Source of the DNA: Streptomyces sp. ATexAB-D23 | GTDB lineage: Bacteria > Actinomycetota > Actinomycetes > Streptomycetales > Streptomycetaceae | Length of the DNA stretch: 64,000 bases | NCBI RefSeq assembly: GCF_000373645.1 | Contig: NZ_KB892022.1 | Coordinates: 32,292-96,291 of the forward strand | Direction: 5' to 3' | Shown here: piece by piece, positions 1-7,126 of the stretch | Layout: the number at the start of each line of letters is the position of its first letter | Numbering within the stretch: the stretch's first letter is position 1 | Notes under the pieces: generated by a model | Databases searched by the model: none | What the model was told of the DNA's origin: nothing | Seen by the model: the letters and a program-made list of their open reading frames with translations, nothing else | Program-made: the position numbers and the translations under genes

Positions 1-466
1 GCTCCAGCCGGCCGGCCCTGGACAAGCCGTCCTCGATGTCGCTGATGGCCTCTTCCATCCAGCGCTCGACCAGGTCGGTGAGGTCCGGGTCGACCACCGC
101 GGCGTCACGCCCGATCCGGATGATGGGACGGATCTCCGGCCAGCTCTCGGCGGTACGCCGGAGCCACGCCATGATCGCCTCCGGGGAGCCGTCGGCGACC
201 GTGGCGACGAGGTCCTGGGCCGTGGAGCCGTGCTCCGCGGAGCCGACGCGCTGCAAGGCATCGTTCAGCTGCTCGTCGATGAGCGCCTTCATCAGATCGC
301 TGCGGGAGGGGAAGTACGCGTAGAAGGTCACCCGTGTGGTGCCGGCCGCCGTCGCGATGTCGTCGACGGTGGTGGCGGCGTACCCCTTGGACTTGAAGAG
401 TCCGAGTCCCGACTCCAGCAGGAGACGGCGGGTCATCCGCTTCTGGGCCTCACGAAGGTTCGCCAT
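1..466 (-). CDS. TetR/AcrR family transcriptional regulator (C-terminus cut by window edge)
   Basis: About 155 residues are visible. The N-terminal half is a typical TetR helix-turn-helix (residues about 10-55: GYAATTVDDIATAAGTTRVT followed by FYAYFPSRSDLMKAL), which would bind an operator as a dimer. The ligand domain runs off the left edge. The ATG start follows a region with no other plausible start. It is transcribed in the same direction as the CoA-transferase/gentisate operon, whose last gene ends about 100 bases upstream, so it may be read through from that operon or have its own promoter in the gap. The ligand is unknown. Confidence 0.9.
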   Translation of the reverse strand, partial: MANLREAQKRMTRRLLLESGLGLFKSKGYAATTVDDIATAAGTTRVTFYAYFPSRSDLMKALIDEQLNDALQRVGSAEHGSTAQDLVATVADGSPEAIMAWLRRTAESWPEIRPIIRIGRDAAVVDPDLTDLVERWMEEAISDIEDGLSRAGRLE

Positions 467-562
467 GCCCGGATCCTAACGCGGTGGTGTACGCCGTACG
501 GGCACCCCGCCTCCGTACGTTACGCGGCGCGTTCGTCCCTGACATCGCGTAAAACCGGCAGG

Positions 563-1240
563 TCATCCGAGCAGGTCGACCTCCAGCCGCTCCCGCAGCT
601 CCGCGACCGTGGTGCCGTACGTCTCCAGGACCCGCACCCCGTCCGGCCCCGGGGCGAAGATCCCGTGGTCGGTGTAGACGAGGGCGACACAGCCGGTGCC
701 GGTGAGCGGGCAGGTGCAGTCGGGCACGAGTTTGGGGGCGCCGTCGCGGGTGAAGAGCCTCATCATCACCAGCACCCGCCGGGCTCCCACGGCGAGGTCC
801 ATCGCACCGCCGACGGCCGGTACGGCGTCGGGGTCCCCGGTGTGCCAGTTGGCCAGATCGCCCCGCGCCGAGACCTGGAAGGCGCCGAGCACGCACACGT
901 CCAGATGACCGCCGCGCATCATCGCGAAGGAGTCGGCGTGGTGGAAGTACGCCGCCCCGGGAAGCTCGGTGACCGGCACCTTCCCGGCGTTGGTGAGGTC
1001 GGGGTCGATGGCGTCGCCCACCGCGGCCGGCCCCATGCCGAGCATGCCGTTCTCGGTGTGCAGGACGATCCCCGCGTCCGCCGGCAGGTGCTCGGCGACC
1101 CGGGTGGGCTGCCCGATGCCGAGATTGACGTAGGAGCCGGGCTCGATGTCGCGGGCGATGCGCGCGGCCAGCTCGTCGGTGGTGAGCGGGCCCCGGCCGG
1201 TGTGCTCGACAGCGGCGGGGGCGGTGGGGGCGGCCGTCAT
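563..1240 (-). CDS. pcaJ: 3-oxoadipate CoA-transferase-type subunit B
   Basis: This 225-residue protein is a class I CoA-transferase beta subunit. It has the family opening (VNLGIGQPTRVAEHLP, about residues 39-54) and the motif ENGMLGMG around residues 64-71, whose Glu forms the acyl-CoA thioester intermediate. With subunit A it would move CoA from succinyl-CoA to a beta-keto acid, classically 3-oxoadipate. Its ATG overlaps the stop of the subunit A gene (TGATG), so the two are translationally coupled. It is the last gene of the leftward gentisate operon. Acetoacetate or another 3-oxo acid is an alternative substrate; the pca symbol is by family only. Confidence 0.87.
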   Translation of the reverse strand: MTAAPTAPAAVEHTGRGPLTTDELAARIARDIEPGSYVNLGIGQPTRVAEHLPADAGIVLHTENGMLGMGPAAVGDAIDPDLTNAGKVPVTELPGAAYFHHADSFAMMRGGHLDVCVLGAFQVSARGDLANWHTGDPDAVPAVGGAMDLAVGARRVLVMMRLFTRDGAPKLVPDCTCPLTGTGCVALVYTDHGIFAPGPDGVRVLETYGTTVAELRERLEVDLLG

Positions 1241-1932
1241 CAGCGGGCTCCTTGCACGGTCAGTCGTCGGGCCTCGGCCCGCACGAGACGGTCGACGTAG
1301 ATGCCGGGCGTGACCACGGACTCGGGGTCGATCCGCCCGGCGGGCACGATGTCGGTGACCTGGGCGACGACCGTCGTGGCGGCGGTGGCCATCACCGGGC
1401 CGAAGTTGCGGGCGGTCTTCCGGTAGACGAGGTTGCCCAGGGTGTCCGCGCGGTGCGCCGCGATCAGGGCCACGTCCCCCTTCACCGGGAACTCCAGCAC
1501 GTGGGCGCGCCCGTCGATCTCCCGGGTCTCCTTGCCCTCGGCCAGCGGCGTGCCGGCCCCGACCGGGCAGTAGAACGCGCCGATACCGGCCCCGGCGGCC
1601 CGCATGCGTTCGGCGAGGGTGCCCTGCGGCACGACCTCCAGCCGGACGCGGCCCGCCCGGTACAGCGCGTCGAACACGTAGGAGTCGCTCTGCCGGGGGA
1701 AGGAGCAGATCACCTTGCTCACCCGGCCGGCCGCCAGCAGCGCGGCCAGGCCCACGTCCCCGTTGCCGGCGTTGTTGGACACGATGGTCAGGTCGCCCGC
1801 GCCCTGCCGGATCAGCGCGTCGATGAGGTCGAACGGCATCCCCGCCAGGCCGAAGCCGCCCACCAGGACCGTCGAACCGTCCTCGATGCCCGCCACGGCC
1901 TCGTCGGCCGTCGCGGCGATGGCCGTCCTCAT
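1240..1932 (-). CDS. pcaI: 3-oxoadipate CoA-transferase-type subunit A
   Basis: This 230-residue class I CoA-transferase alpha subunit carries the CoA-binding signature GGFGLAGMPFDLIDAL (about residues 25-40) and the conserved SNNAGNGDVGLAALL segment. The start is the ATG overlapping the stop of the upstream flavin hydroxylase gene (ATGA), and its own stop overlaps the subunit B start. This points to one polycistronic message and a stoichiometric A2B2 enzyme. In the beta-ketoadipate pathway it activates 3-oxoadipate for thiolysis, but no thiolase or other pca gene is visible here. Its placement behind gentisate genes is therefore unusual and the physiological substrate is open. Confidence 0.87.
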   Translation of the reverse strand: MRTAIAATADEAVAGIEDGSTVLVGGFGLAGMPFDLIDALIRQGAGDLTIVSNNAGNGDVGLAALLAAGRVSKVICSFPRQSDSYVFDALYRAGRVRLEVVPQGTLAERMRAAGAGIGAFYCPVGAGTPLAEGKETREIDGRAHVLEFPVKGDVALIAAHRADTLGNLVYRKTARNFGPVMATAATTVVAQVTDIVPAGRIDPESVVTPGIYVDRLVRAEARRLTVQGAR

Positions 1933-3221
1933 CGGGCGTCCACCCCCGCGAGGGGGGCCGGGGCCGAGGAGAGCGGGATCGGGGTGAACATCGCCGGTTC
2001 CTCGTCGGGGGTCAGCGCGGTGGGACCGTACACCCAGTCGGTGAAGCCGTAGTCGTCGGTGGCCAGGTCCCGCATGACCGCGTTGCGCCGCAGCCGCTGC
2101 TCGCCGTCCAGGTGCCACAGCTCGCCCCAGTCGCGGGCGGTGGACTGCACCCGGCGGCAGTGCTCGACGCGCACCGCCTCGTAGGAGGCGAGCACGGCGT
2201 CCCAGTCCGGTGCTCCGCCGGCCCCGCCCGACTGCCGGGCGACGTGCTCGGCGAAGACCCAGCCGTCCTCGATGGCCATGACCGCGCCCTGCGCCATGTA
2301 CTGGAGGGGCGGATGGGCGGCGTCGCCGAGCAGCGCGATCCGGCCGTGCACCCAGGTCTCGACCGGGTCCCGGTCGAGCATCTGCCACCAGCGGTCCCGC
2401 CACATGAGCGGGATGCCCTTGCGTACGGGGTCGCAGGTGGCCGCGAAGGCCGCGTCCAGCTCGTCCGGCGTCCCCCAGTCCTCCTGGCCCGCCACCGCCT
2501 TCGGCGACCGGAACACGGCGACCTGGTTGAACATCTCGCCGCCCCGCAGGGCGTACTGCACGAAGTGGCAGCGGGGGCCGACGTACACGGTGACGTCCTT
2601 CTCCGCGATGCCGTTGTCGCGCACCCGGCCGATCGGGACGGCCGCCCGGTAGGCGACGTAGTCGGAGCTGACCACGTCGTCACCGACCAGCTCGCGCCGG
2701 GCCACCGAGTGGAGCCCGTCGGCGGCGACGACGACCGGCGCCTCCTCGGTCCGGCCGTCCGCGAGCCGGACGCGGGCACCGCCCTCGGTGTGCTCGTAGC
2801 CGGTGACCGTACGGTCCGTGAGCAGCTCGACCCCGGCCCGCCGGCAGGCACGCAGGAAGATTCCGTGCAGGTCGCTGCGGTGGATCACCATGTACGGGAA
2901 GCCGTAGCGGCGCTCCAGGTCCCGCAGGTCGAGCCGGGTCAGCTCCCGGGCGTCGAGGGCATCGCGCATCACCATGTTCTCCGGGAGCACCCCCAGCTCC
3001 TTGGCCTCGTCGAGAAGGCCGTACTCGTGGAGGATGCGGGTGCAGTTGGGGGCGATCTGGATGCCGGCGCCGACCTCGCCGAACTCCGGCGCGCGTTCCA
3101 GGACGCGCACGCGCAGTCCCTTGCGCGCGAGGGCGAACGCGGAGCTGAGGCCGCCGATGCCTCCCCCGACGATGATCACGTCGGGTCGGCCGCCGGTGGG
3201 AGGGTTCGCAGGGGTCGTCAT
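1929..3221 (-). CDS. FAD-dependent aromatic hydroxylase, probable 3-hydroxybenzoate 6-hydroxylase
   Basis: This 430-residue class A flavoprotein monooxygenase has the N-terminal FAD Rossmann motif GGGIGGL (about residues 19-25), the DG motif VVAADGLHS near residue 168, and the second FAD motif ALLGDAAHPPLQYMAQG near residue 295. The start has a strong ribosome site (GAGGAAGAG). In family terms it resembles 3-hydroxybenzoate 6-hydroxylase and salicylate hydroxylase. Since the same operon encodes all steps from gentisate onward, conversion of 3-hydroxybenzoate (or salicylate by 5-hydroxylation) to gentisate with NAD(P)H and O2 is the simplest role. The exact substrate is inferred from context. 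Confidence 0.82.
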   Translation of the reverse strand: MTTPANPPTGGRPDVIIVGGGIGGLSSAFALARKGLRVRVLERAPEFGEVGAGIQIAPNCTRILHEYGLLDEAKELGVLPENMVMRDALDARELTRLDLRDLERRYGFPYMVIHRSDLHGIFLRACRRAGVELLTDRTVTGYEHTEGGARVRLADGRTEEAPVVVAADGLHSVARRELVGDDVVSSDYVAYRAAVPIGRVRDNGIAEKDVTVYVGPRCHFVQYALRGGEMFNQVAVFRSPKAVAGQEDWGTPDELDAAFAATCDPVRKGIPLMWRDRWWQMLDRDPVETWVHGRIALLGDAAHPPLQYMAQGAVMAIEDGWVFAEHVARQSGGAGGAPDWDAVLASYEAVRVEHCRRVQSTARDWGELWHLDGEQRLRRNAVMRDLATDDYGFTDWVYGPTALTPDEEPAMFTPIPLSSAPAPLAGVDAR

Positions 3222-3286
3222 CGTCTCTTCCTCGTGTCGCGGAAGCCCGTGCCGCAGGGGGCCGGCGCGTGGTGGGCGGGAGGGGG

Positions 3287-3988
3287 TCAGAGCCAGGGGG
3301 TGAGGGCCGGGGCGGGGCCGCCGCCGGGGGCGGTCAGGGGGTGGTCGCGCCCGGTGAGGTACGCCGTGACCGCGGGGAGGTCACCGGTCAGCACGACCGG
3401 CTCGCCCGGACCTGGAAGCGTCCAGCGGGTGCCGGGCGCCTCCAGGACCAGCGCCGGGCCGCTCTCGCCCGCGCGCTTGGCCACGACGTCGTCGCAGAGT
3501 GCGGTGAGGAAGCCGGCCGGCAGGTCCGCGAAGCCCGGCCCGGTGCCCAGGTCCACCGCGTGGACGCACACCTCGCGGGCACGCATCCAGGGCAGTTCGG
3601 TCGCGGGCACGGTACGGCCCTGGGCCGTCACGACCTCGGAGCGCCACTGCTCTTCGCCGAGCGCCGCCGCCGCGGAGGCCAGGGCCCGCGCCGACCCGCG
3701 CAGCCAGGCGGTCAGCTCGGCGGCCCCCATTGCGGGCCCCCGCGCGATCCCGGCGGCGCGCTCCTGCGGGGAGGCGTACATGGGGGTGCGTTCGCCGGTG
3801 GCCGCCCAGTGGACGAGGTTGCCCAGGGCGTCGGCGTTGGCGGCCACGTGCGCGACCAGGTGCTTGCGGGTCCAGCCCGGCAGCGCGCTCGGCGCGTTCA
3901 GCCCGTCCTCGTCCGGGCCGGCGGCCTCGATGAACAGGGCGGTGCCGAGCCGTGCCCAGCCGCGGGCCTCCTCGAAGGTGCGGGGCAT
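3287..3988 (-). CDS. Mycothiol-dependent maleylpyruvate isomerase (MDMPI)
   Basis: This 233-residue protein has a DinB/MDMPI-type N-terminal four-helix domain with the segment LPGWTRKHLVAHVAANADAL (about residues 38-57), containing a metal-ligand histidine as in actinobacterial maleylpyruvate isomerases, and a C-terminal MDMPI_C-like region. It would isomerise maleylpyruvate to fumarylpyruvate using mycothiol, the actinobacterial thiol. Its ATG overlaps the stop of the hydrolase gene before it (TGATG). It sits between the dioxygenase/hydrolase pair and the hydroxylase, exactly where the pathway needs it. Other DinB-family thiol enzymes look similar, so the call rests on sequence plus context. 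Confidence 0.85.
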   Translation of the reverse strand: MPRTFEEARGWARLGTALFIEAAGPDEDGLNAPSALPGWTRKHLVAHVAANADALGNLVHWAATGERTPMYASPQERAAGIARGPAMGAAELTAWLRGSARALASAAAALGEEQWRSEVVTAQGRTVPATELPWMRAREVCVHAVDLGTGPGFADLPAGFLTALCDDVVAKRAGESGPALVLEAPGTRWTLPGPGEPVVLTGDLPAVTAYLTGRDHPLTAPGGGPAPALTPWL

Positions 3989-4836
3989 CAGGCGGCCCTC
4001 TCCTCGACCACGCGGTTCTCCAGGCGGCCGATGCCGTCGATCTCGGCGACGACGTGTTCACCGCCGAGCAGGTAGCGCCCCGGTGTGCGGGCGTGCCCGA
4101 CGCCGCCGGGGGTGCCGGTGGCGATGATGTCGCCCGGGTTGAGGCGGACCACGGTCGAGACGTACTCGACCAGGTGTACGGGGTCGAAGAGCAGGTCGCC
4201 CGTGGTGTCCTCCTGCATGACCTCGCCGTCCACGGTGAGCCGGATGCCGAGGGCGGGGCGCACACCGCCGGGCAGTTCGTCGGGGGTGACCAGGCAGGGG
4301 CCGACCGGGGTGCTGGCGTCCCACATCTTGCCCTGGAGCCATTCCCGGGTGCGGAACTGCCAGTCGCGGCAGGTGATGTCGTTCAGCACGGTGAAGCCGG
4401 CGATGGCCCGCTCGGCCTCCTGGCCCCGGGCCCGGCGGGCCGGCCGGCCGATGACGAGGGCGAGTTCGGCCTCCCAGTCGAACCGGTCCGTCTCCTGAGG
4501 CCGGAGGATGTCGTCGCCGGGTCCGGTCAGGGTGTCGGCGAACTTCGCGAAGAGGGTGGGGTGTTCGGGCAGGTCCCGGCCCATCTCCTGGATGTGGTTG
4601 CGGTAGTTGAGCCCGACGCAGATCACCTTGGAGGGCCCGGGGACGACAGGCGCGTAGGCGGCCCCGGCCGCCGCGTAGGTGGTGGCGTCCTGCGCGGTGA
4701 CCGAGGCGGCGTACGCGGCCCAGTCGTCGCGGGCCAGCAGCGCGCCGACGTCCGGGGCGCCGAGGTCGACCAGGGTGTCACCGTCGAGCCGGACGGCCCG
4801 GGTCGTTCCGCCGGTACGGAGGGTGGCGAGCTTCAT
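3988..4836 (-). CDS. Fumarylacetoacetate hydrolase family protein, probable fumarylpyruvate hydrolase
   Basis: This 282-residue FAH-family hydrolase has the conserved stretch KVICVGLNYRNHIQEMG (about residues 70-86), the metal-binding E-x-E of FDWEAELALVIG, the NDITCRDWQ block and the C-terminal GDIIATGTPGGVG motif. It would split fumarylpyruvate into fumarate and pyruvate, ending the gentisate route in central metabolism. The ATG start overlaps the stop of the gentisate dioxygenase gene (ATGA), and its stop overlaps the isomerase start. The length is normal for this family. Related enzymes act on other acylpyruvates, but the neighbours make fumarylpyruvate likely. Confidence 0.87.
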   Translation of the reverse strand: MKLATLRTGGTTRAVRLDGDTLVDLGAPDVGALLARDDWAAYAASVTAQDATTYAAAGAAYAPVVPGPSKVICVGLNYRNHIQEMGRDLPEHPTLFAKFADTLTGPGDDILRPQETDRFDWEAELALVIGRPARRARGQEAERAIAGFTVLNDITCRDWQFRTREWLQGKMWDASTPVGPCLVTPDELPGGVRPALGIRLTVDGEVMQEDTTGDLLFDPVHLVEYVSTVVRLNPGDIIATGTPGGVGHARTPGRYLLGGEHVVAEIDGIGRLENRVVEERAA

Positions 4837-6002
4837 CGGGTGGTTCCTTCCACATGGGTGCGGCTGAGGTGCAGGGCCTCGAAGACCGGGGAGTCGCTGA
4901 AGCGGAACAGGTCCAGGGCGCCGGAGTCGGAGTCGCTCGCGCCCGCCTCCGAGCGCACGGAGAGCGGCTGCCAGGAGGGGACGACGAACAGGTCGCCGCG
5001 CGTCACGGACCAGGTGCTGTCCCCGACGGCGACGGTGCCGGAGCCGTCGAAGACCTGGTAGACCGACGAGCCGGTCTCGCGGACCGGCGCGGTCTCGGTG
5101 CCACGGGCGACGCGGTGCATCTCGGCGCGCAGGGTGGGCAGCACGTCGGCACCGGTCGACGGGTCGCTGAACCGGACGGCGGCGTGGCCCGGCCCGACGG
5201 TGCCGGGGTGGCCCTCCGACTCCAGGGCGAGCTGGTCGGCGAGGGCCCGGTCGGTGTGCTCCCAGCGGTACGCGAGCAGCGGGGTGCCGGGCCCGGGGGT
5301 GCCGGCGGAGACGGGGCGCAGACCGGGGTGGCCCCACAGGCGTTCGGCGCGTGAGCGGTCCGGGGTGGTGCGTTCCGCGTCACTGATCTCGTCCCGGCCG
5401 AACTCGAAGAACTGGGTCTCGTTGGCGTACTGGAACGGGATGTCGAGCCCGTCGATCCAGGCCATCGGCTCGCTGGTGGCGTTGTGGTGGGCGTGCGGGT
5501 TCCAGCCGGCCTGCGGCAGGAAGTCGCCGCGCCGCATGGCGACCGGGTCACCGCCGACGACCGTCCACACGCCCTCCCCCTCGACGACGAACCGGAACGC
5601 GTGCTGGGTGTGGCGGTGTTCCGGGGCGTCCTCCCCCGGCATGAGGTACTGGATGGCGGCCCACAGGGTGGGCGTCGCGAAGGGCCGGCCGCCCAGCGAG
5701 GGATTGGCCAGGGCGATGGCGCGGCGTTCCCCGCCGCGACCGACCGGGACCAGCTCGCCGGCCCTGGCCGCGAGTTCCCGCAGGTTCTCCCACCGCCACA
5801 GGTGCGGGGTGGCGCGGGAGCGCGGGTGCGCGGGCATCAGGTCGCCGATCTCGGTCCACAGCGGGACGAGGAGTTCCTGTTCGAAGCCCCGGTACAGCTC
5901 GCGGAGCGCCGGGGTGACCTCGGGCTGGCCCACGGCGGAAACGGCCTGTAGCCGGACCGGGGAGCCCGGGGCGGGGTCTTGTGCAACGGAGGGCTGAGTC
6001 AC
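4833..6002 (-). CDS. Gentisate 1,2-dioxygenase (bicupin)
   Basis: This 389-residue protein has two cupin domains. The first cupin keeps the Fe(II) ligands in PEHRHTQHAF (His129, His131) and a later His in GWNPHAHH (about 170); the second cupin is at residues 270-370. It opens the aromatic ring of gentisate between carbons 1 and 2, giving maleylpyruvate. The reading frame stays open far upstream into the IclR gene. I chose the GTG followed by VTQPSVAQ because it lies in the divergent intergenic gap and gives the usual family length. It is the first gene of the leftward operon and is probably controlled by the divergent IclR regulator. Confidence 0.88.
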   Translation of the reverse strand: MTQPSVAQDPAPGSPVRLQAVSAVGQPEVTPALRELYRGFEQELLVPLWTEIGDLMPAHPRSRATPHLWRWENLRELAARAGELVPVGRGGERRAIALANPSLGGRPFATPTLWAAIQYLMPGEDAPEHRHTQHAFRFVVEGEGVWTVVGGDPVAMRRGDFLPQAGWNPHAHHNATSEPMAWIDGLDIPFQYANETQFFEFGRDEISDAERTTPDRSRAERLWGHPGLRPVSAGTPGPGTPLLAYRWEHTDRALADQLALESEGHPGTVGPGHAAVRFSDPSTGADVLPTLRAEMHRVARGTETAPVRETGSSVYQVFDGSGTVAVGDSTWSVTRGDLFVVPSWQPLSVRSEAGASDSDSGALDLFRFSDSPVFEALHLSRTHVEGTTR

Positions 6003-6099
6003 GGAGTCAGCGTGCGTCGTGTGCGCAGAGAAGACATGTAGATTCTGGAGAGCAGAACCGATCGGCCGGCGGGCCGCCCCGAGAACCTCAGGAGGACCG
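6003..6099. promoter_or_regulatory. Divergent promoter region between gentisate operon and iclR-type gene
   Basis: These 97 bases separate the start of the dioxygenase gene from the start of the IclR gene and must hold both promoters. An imperfect palindrome lies at 6029-6046 (AGAAGACATGTAGATTCT, with AGAA/TTCT arms around ACATGT). It is the most AT-rich stretch of the gap and a reasonable operator for the IclR protein. The function is inferred from position; no consensus promoter is clear. Confidence 0.45.
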
Positions 6100-6876
6100 G
6101 TGGACAAGCCCCTCAAGACGCCGCCCCCGTATCCCGTCGCGAGCGTCGACCACGCCCTGCGGGCGGCGACCATCCTTCAGCTGGAGGGCGGGGCCACGGT
6201 TTCGCAGATCGCCGAGCGGCTGGGGGTCGCCCGGTCCACGGCCCACCGGCTCCTGGCGATGCTCGTGTACCGGGACTTCGCCGTGCAGGACGAGAACCGC
6301 GTCTACCGGGCGGGCCCCGTCCTGGAACTGGCGGCGCACTCGCAGTCGCGGGTGTCCCGGATGCGGACGGCCGCACTGCCCCATCTGCGGCGTCTGGTCG
6401 ATCTGCTGGACGAGACCGCGAACCTCACGATCAGGACCGGGGACACGACCCGGTTCATCGCCAGCGTCGAAAGCGGGCAGGCGCTGCGGGTCGGCTCCCG
6501 CGAGGGCATGGTGTTCCCCGCGCACCGCACCACCGCGGGCCTGCTCCTGCTCTGCGGGCTCGACGACGCGGCACTGGCGGAGATCTACTCCCCCGCGCGC
6601 TACCGCGACCGCCCGGCGGAGCGGCCGGACCTGGGCCGGCTGCGGACCGAGTTGGACCTGATCGCCCGCAGCGGCTTCGCCGTGAACCAGGAGCGCTCCG
6701 AGCGCGGGCTCGTCGCCGTGGGGGTTCCGGTGCGCGACCGGGACGGGTCGGCGCAGGCGGGCCTGTCGGTTTCGATGCCCAGCGTGCGCTACGACCCGCA
6801 CGGCCTGCGGTCCCTGGTCGCCGCACTGAGTCTCGCGGCACGGGCCCTGGAAGCGGACCTGGCCGAGGCCCGCTGA
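6100..6876 (+). CDS. IclR family transcriptional regulator
   Basis: This 258-residue protein has an N-terminal winged helix-turn-helix (residues about 15-75, with TVSQIAERLGVARSTAHRLL) and a C-terminal IclR effector domain (about 90-250, with NQERSERGLVAVGVPV). I chose the GTG four bases after AGGAGG rather than the ORF beginning 81 bases upstream. IclR proteins often control aromatic catabolism, and it is divergent from the gentisate operon, so it is probably the pathway regulator responding to 3-hydroxybenzoate, gentisate or a related acid. Whether it represses or activates cannot be read from sequence. Confidence 0.9.
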   Translation: MDKPLKTPPPYPVASVDHALRAATILQLEGGATVSQIAERLGVARSTAHRLLAMLVYRDFAVQDENRVYRAGPVLELAAHSQSRVSRMRTAALPHLRRLVDLLDETANLTIRTGDTTRFIASVESGQALRVGSREGMVFPAHRTTAGLLLLCGLDDAALAEIYSPARYRDRPAERPDLGRLRTELDLIARSGFAVNQERSERGLVAVGVPVRDRDGSAQAGLSVSMPSVRYDPHGLRSLVAALSLAARALEADLAEAR

Positions 6877-6882
6877 GCCCGC

Positions 6883-6899
6883 CGGGGCCGCCGGCCCCG
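6883..6899 (+). terminator. Hairpin after the IclR gene
   Basis: A perfect 7-bp GC stem (CGGGGCC / GGCCCCG) with a 3-base loop lies 7 bases after the iclR-type stop codon. There is no U-tract, as is common for Streptomyces terminators. It could separate the regulator transcript from the MFS gene downstream. Confidence 0.5.
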
Positions 6900-6979
6900 C
6901 CCACGGGCCGGGCCGCGGGGGAGCGCGGCCGGCGCGCGGCTTACGTCGCGAGAAACTAATTTAAGCCACGAACATTTCG

Positions 6980-7008
6980 TTGACGTTGCGTAAAGCAGAT
7001 GTCATTCT
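6980..7008 (+). promoter_or_regulatory. Possible promoter of the MFS transporter gene
   Basis: A TTGACG -35-like hexamer (6980-6985) is followed after 17 bases by CATTCT (7003-7008), in an AT-rich patch unlike its surroundings. It is 119 bases ahead of the MFS start codon. The -35 is good and the -10 is weak, so this is tentative. Confidence 0.4.
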
Positions 7009-7126
7009 CCTCAGCACGCGCCTGACTGCTGCGGCGCTCTCCCCCCTCTCCCCCACTCCGGCGGTCCGCCGGAGCCAGGTCCCGCCGTGCGCGGACCGAT
7101 TCCCCTTCCCAGCCAGGGAGAAAGCA

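Noticed and set aside
494..519. CCGTACGG and CCGTACG words upstream of the TetR gene as an operator
   Set aside because: Words with GTAC are frequent in this genome and the arms are only 7 bp with an 11-base spacer; too weak to annotate.
230..1300. Large ORFs opposite to the gentisate and other genes
   Set aside because: They are high-GC shadow frames rich in Arg, Gly and Pro without domains, typical for Streptomyces antisense strands.
1240..2403. 387-residue ORF as the full CoA-transferase subunit A
   Set aside because: The first part is Arg/Gly/Pro-rich shadow translation of the hydroxylase gene. The family N-terminus begins at the ATG at 1932, which overlaps the upstream stop.
4833..6173. 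Longer 446-residue start for the gentisate dioxygenase
   Set aside because: It would run into the divergent IclR gene and adds residues absent from the family; the GTG at 6002 gives normal length.
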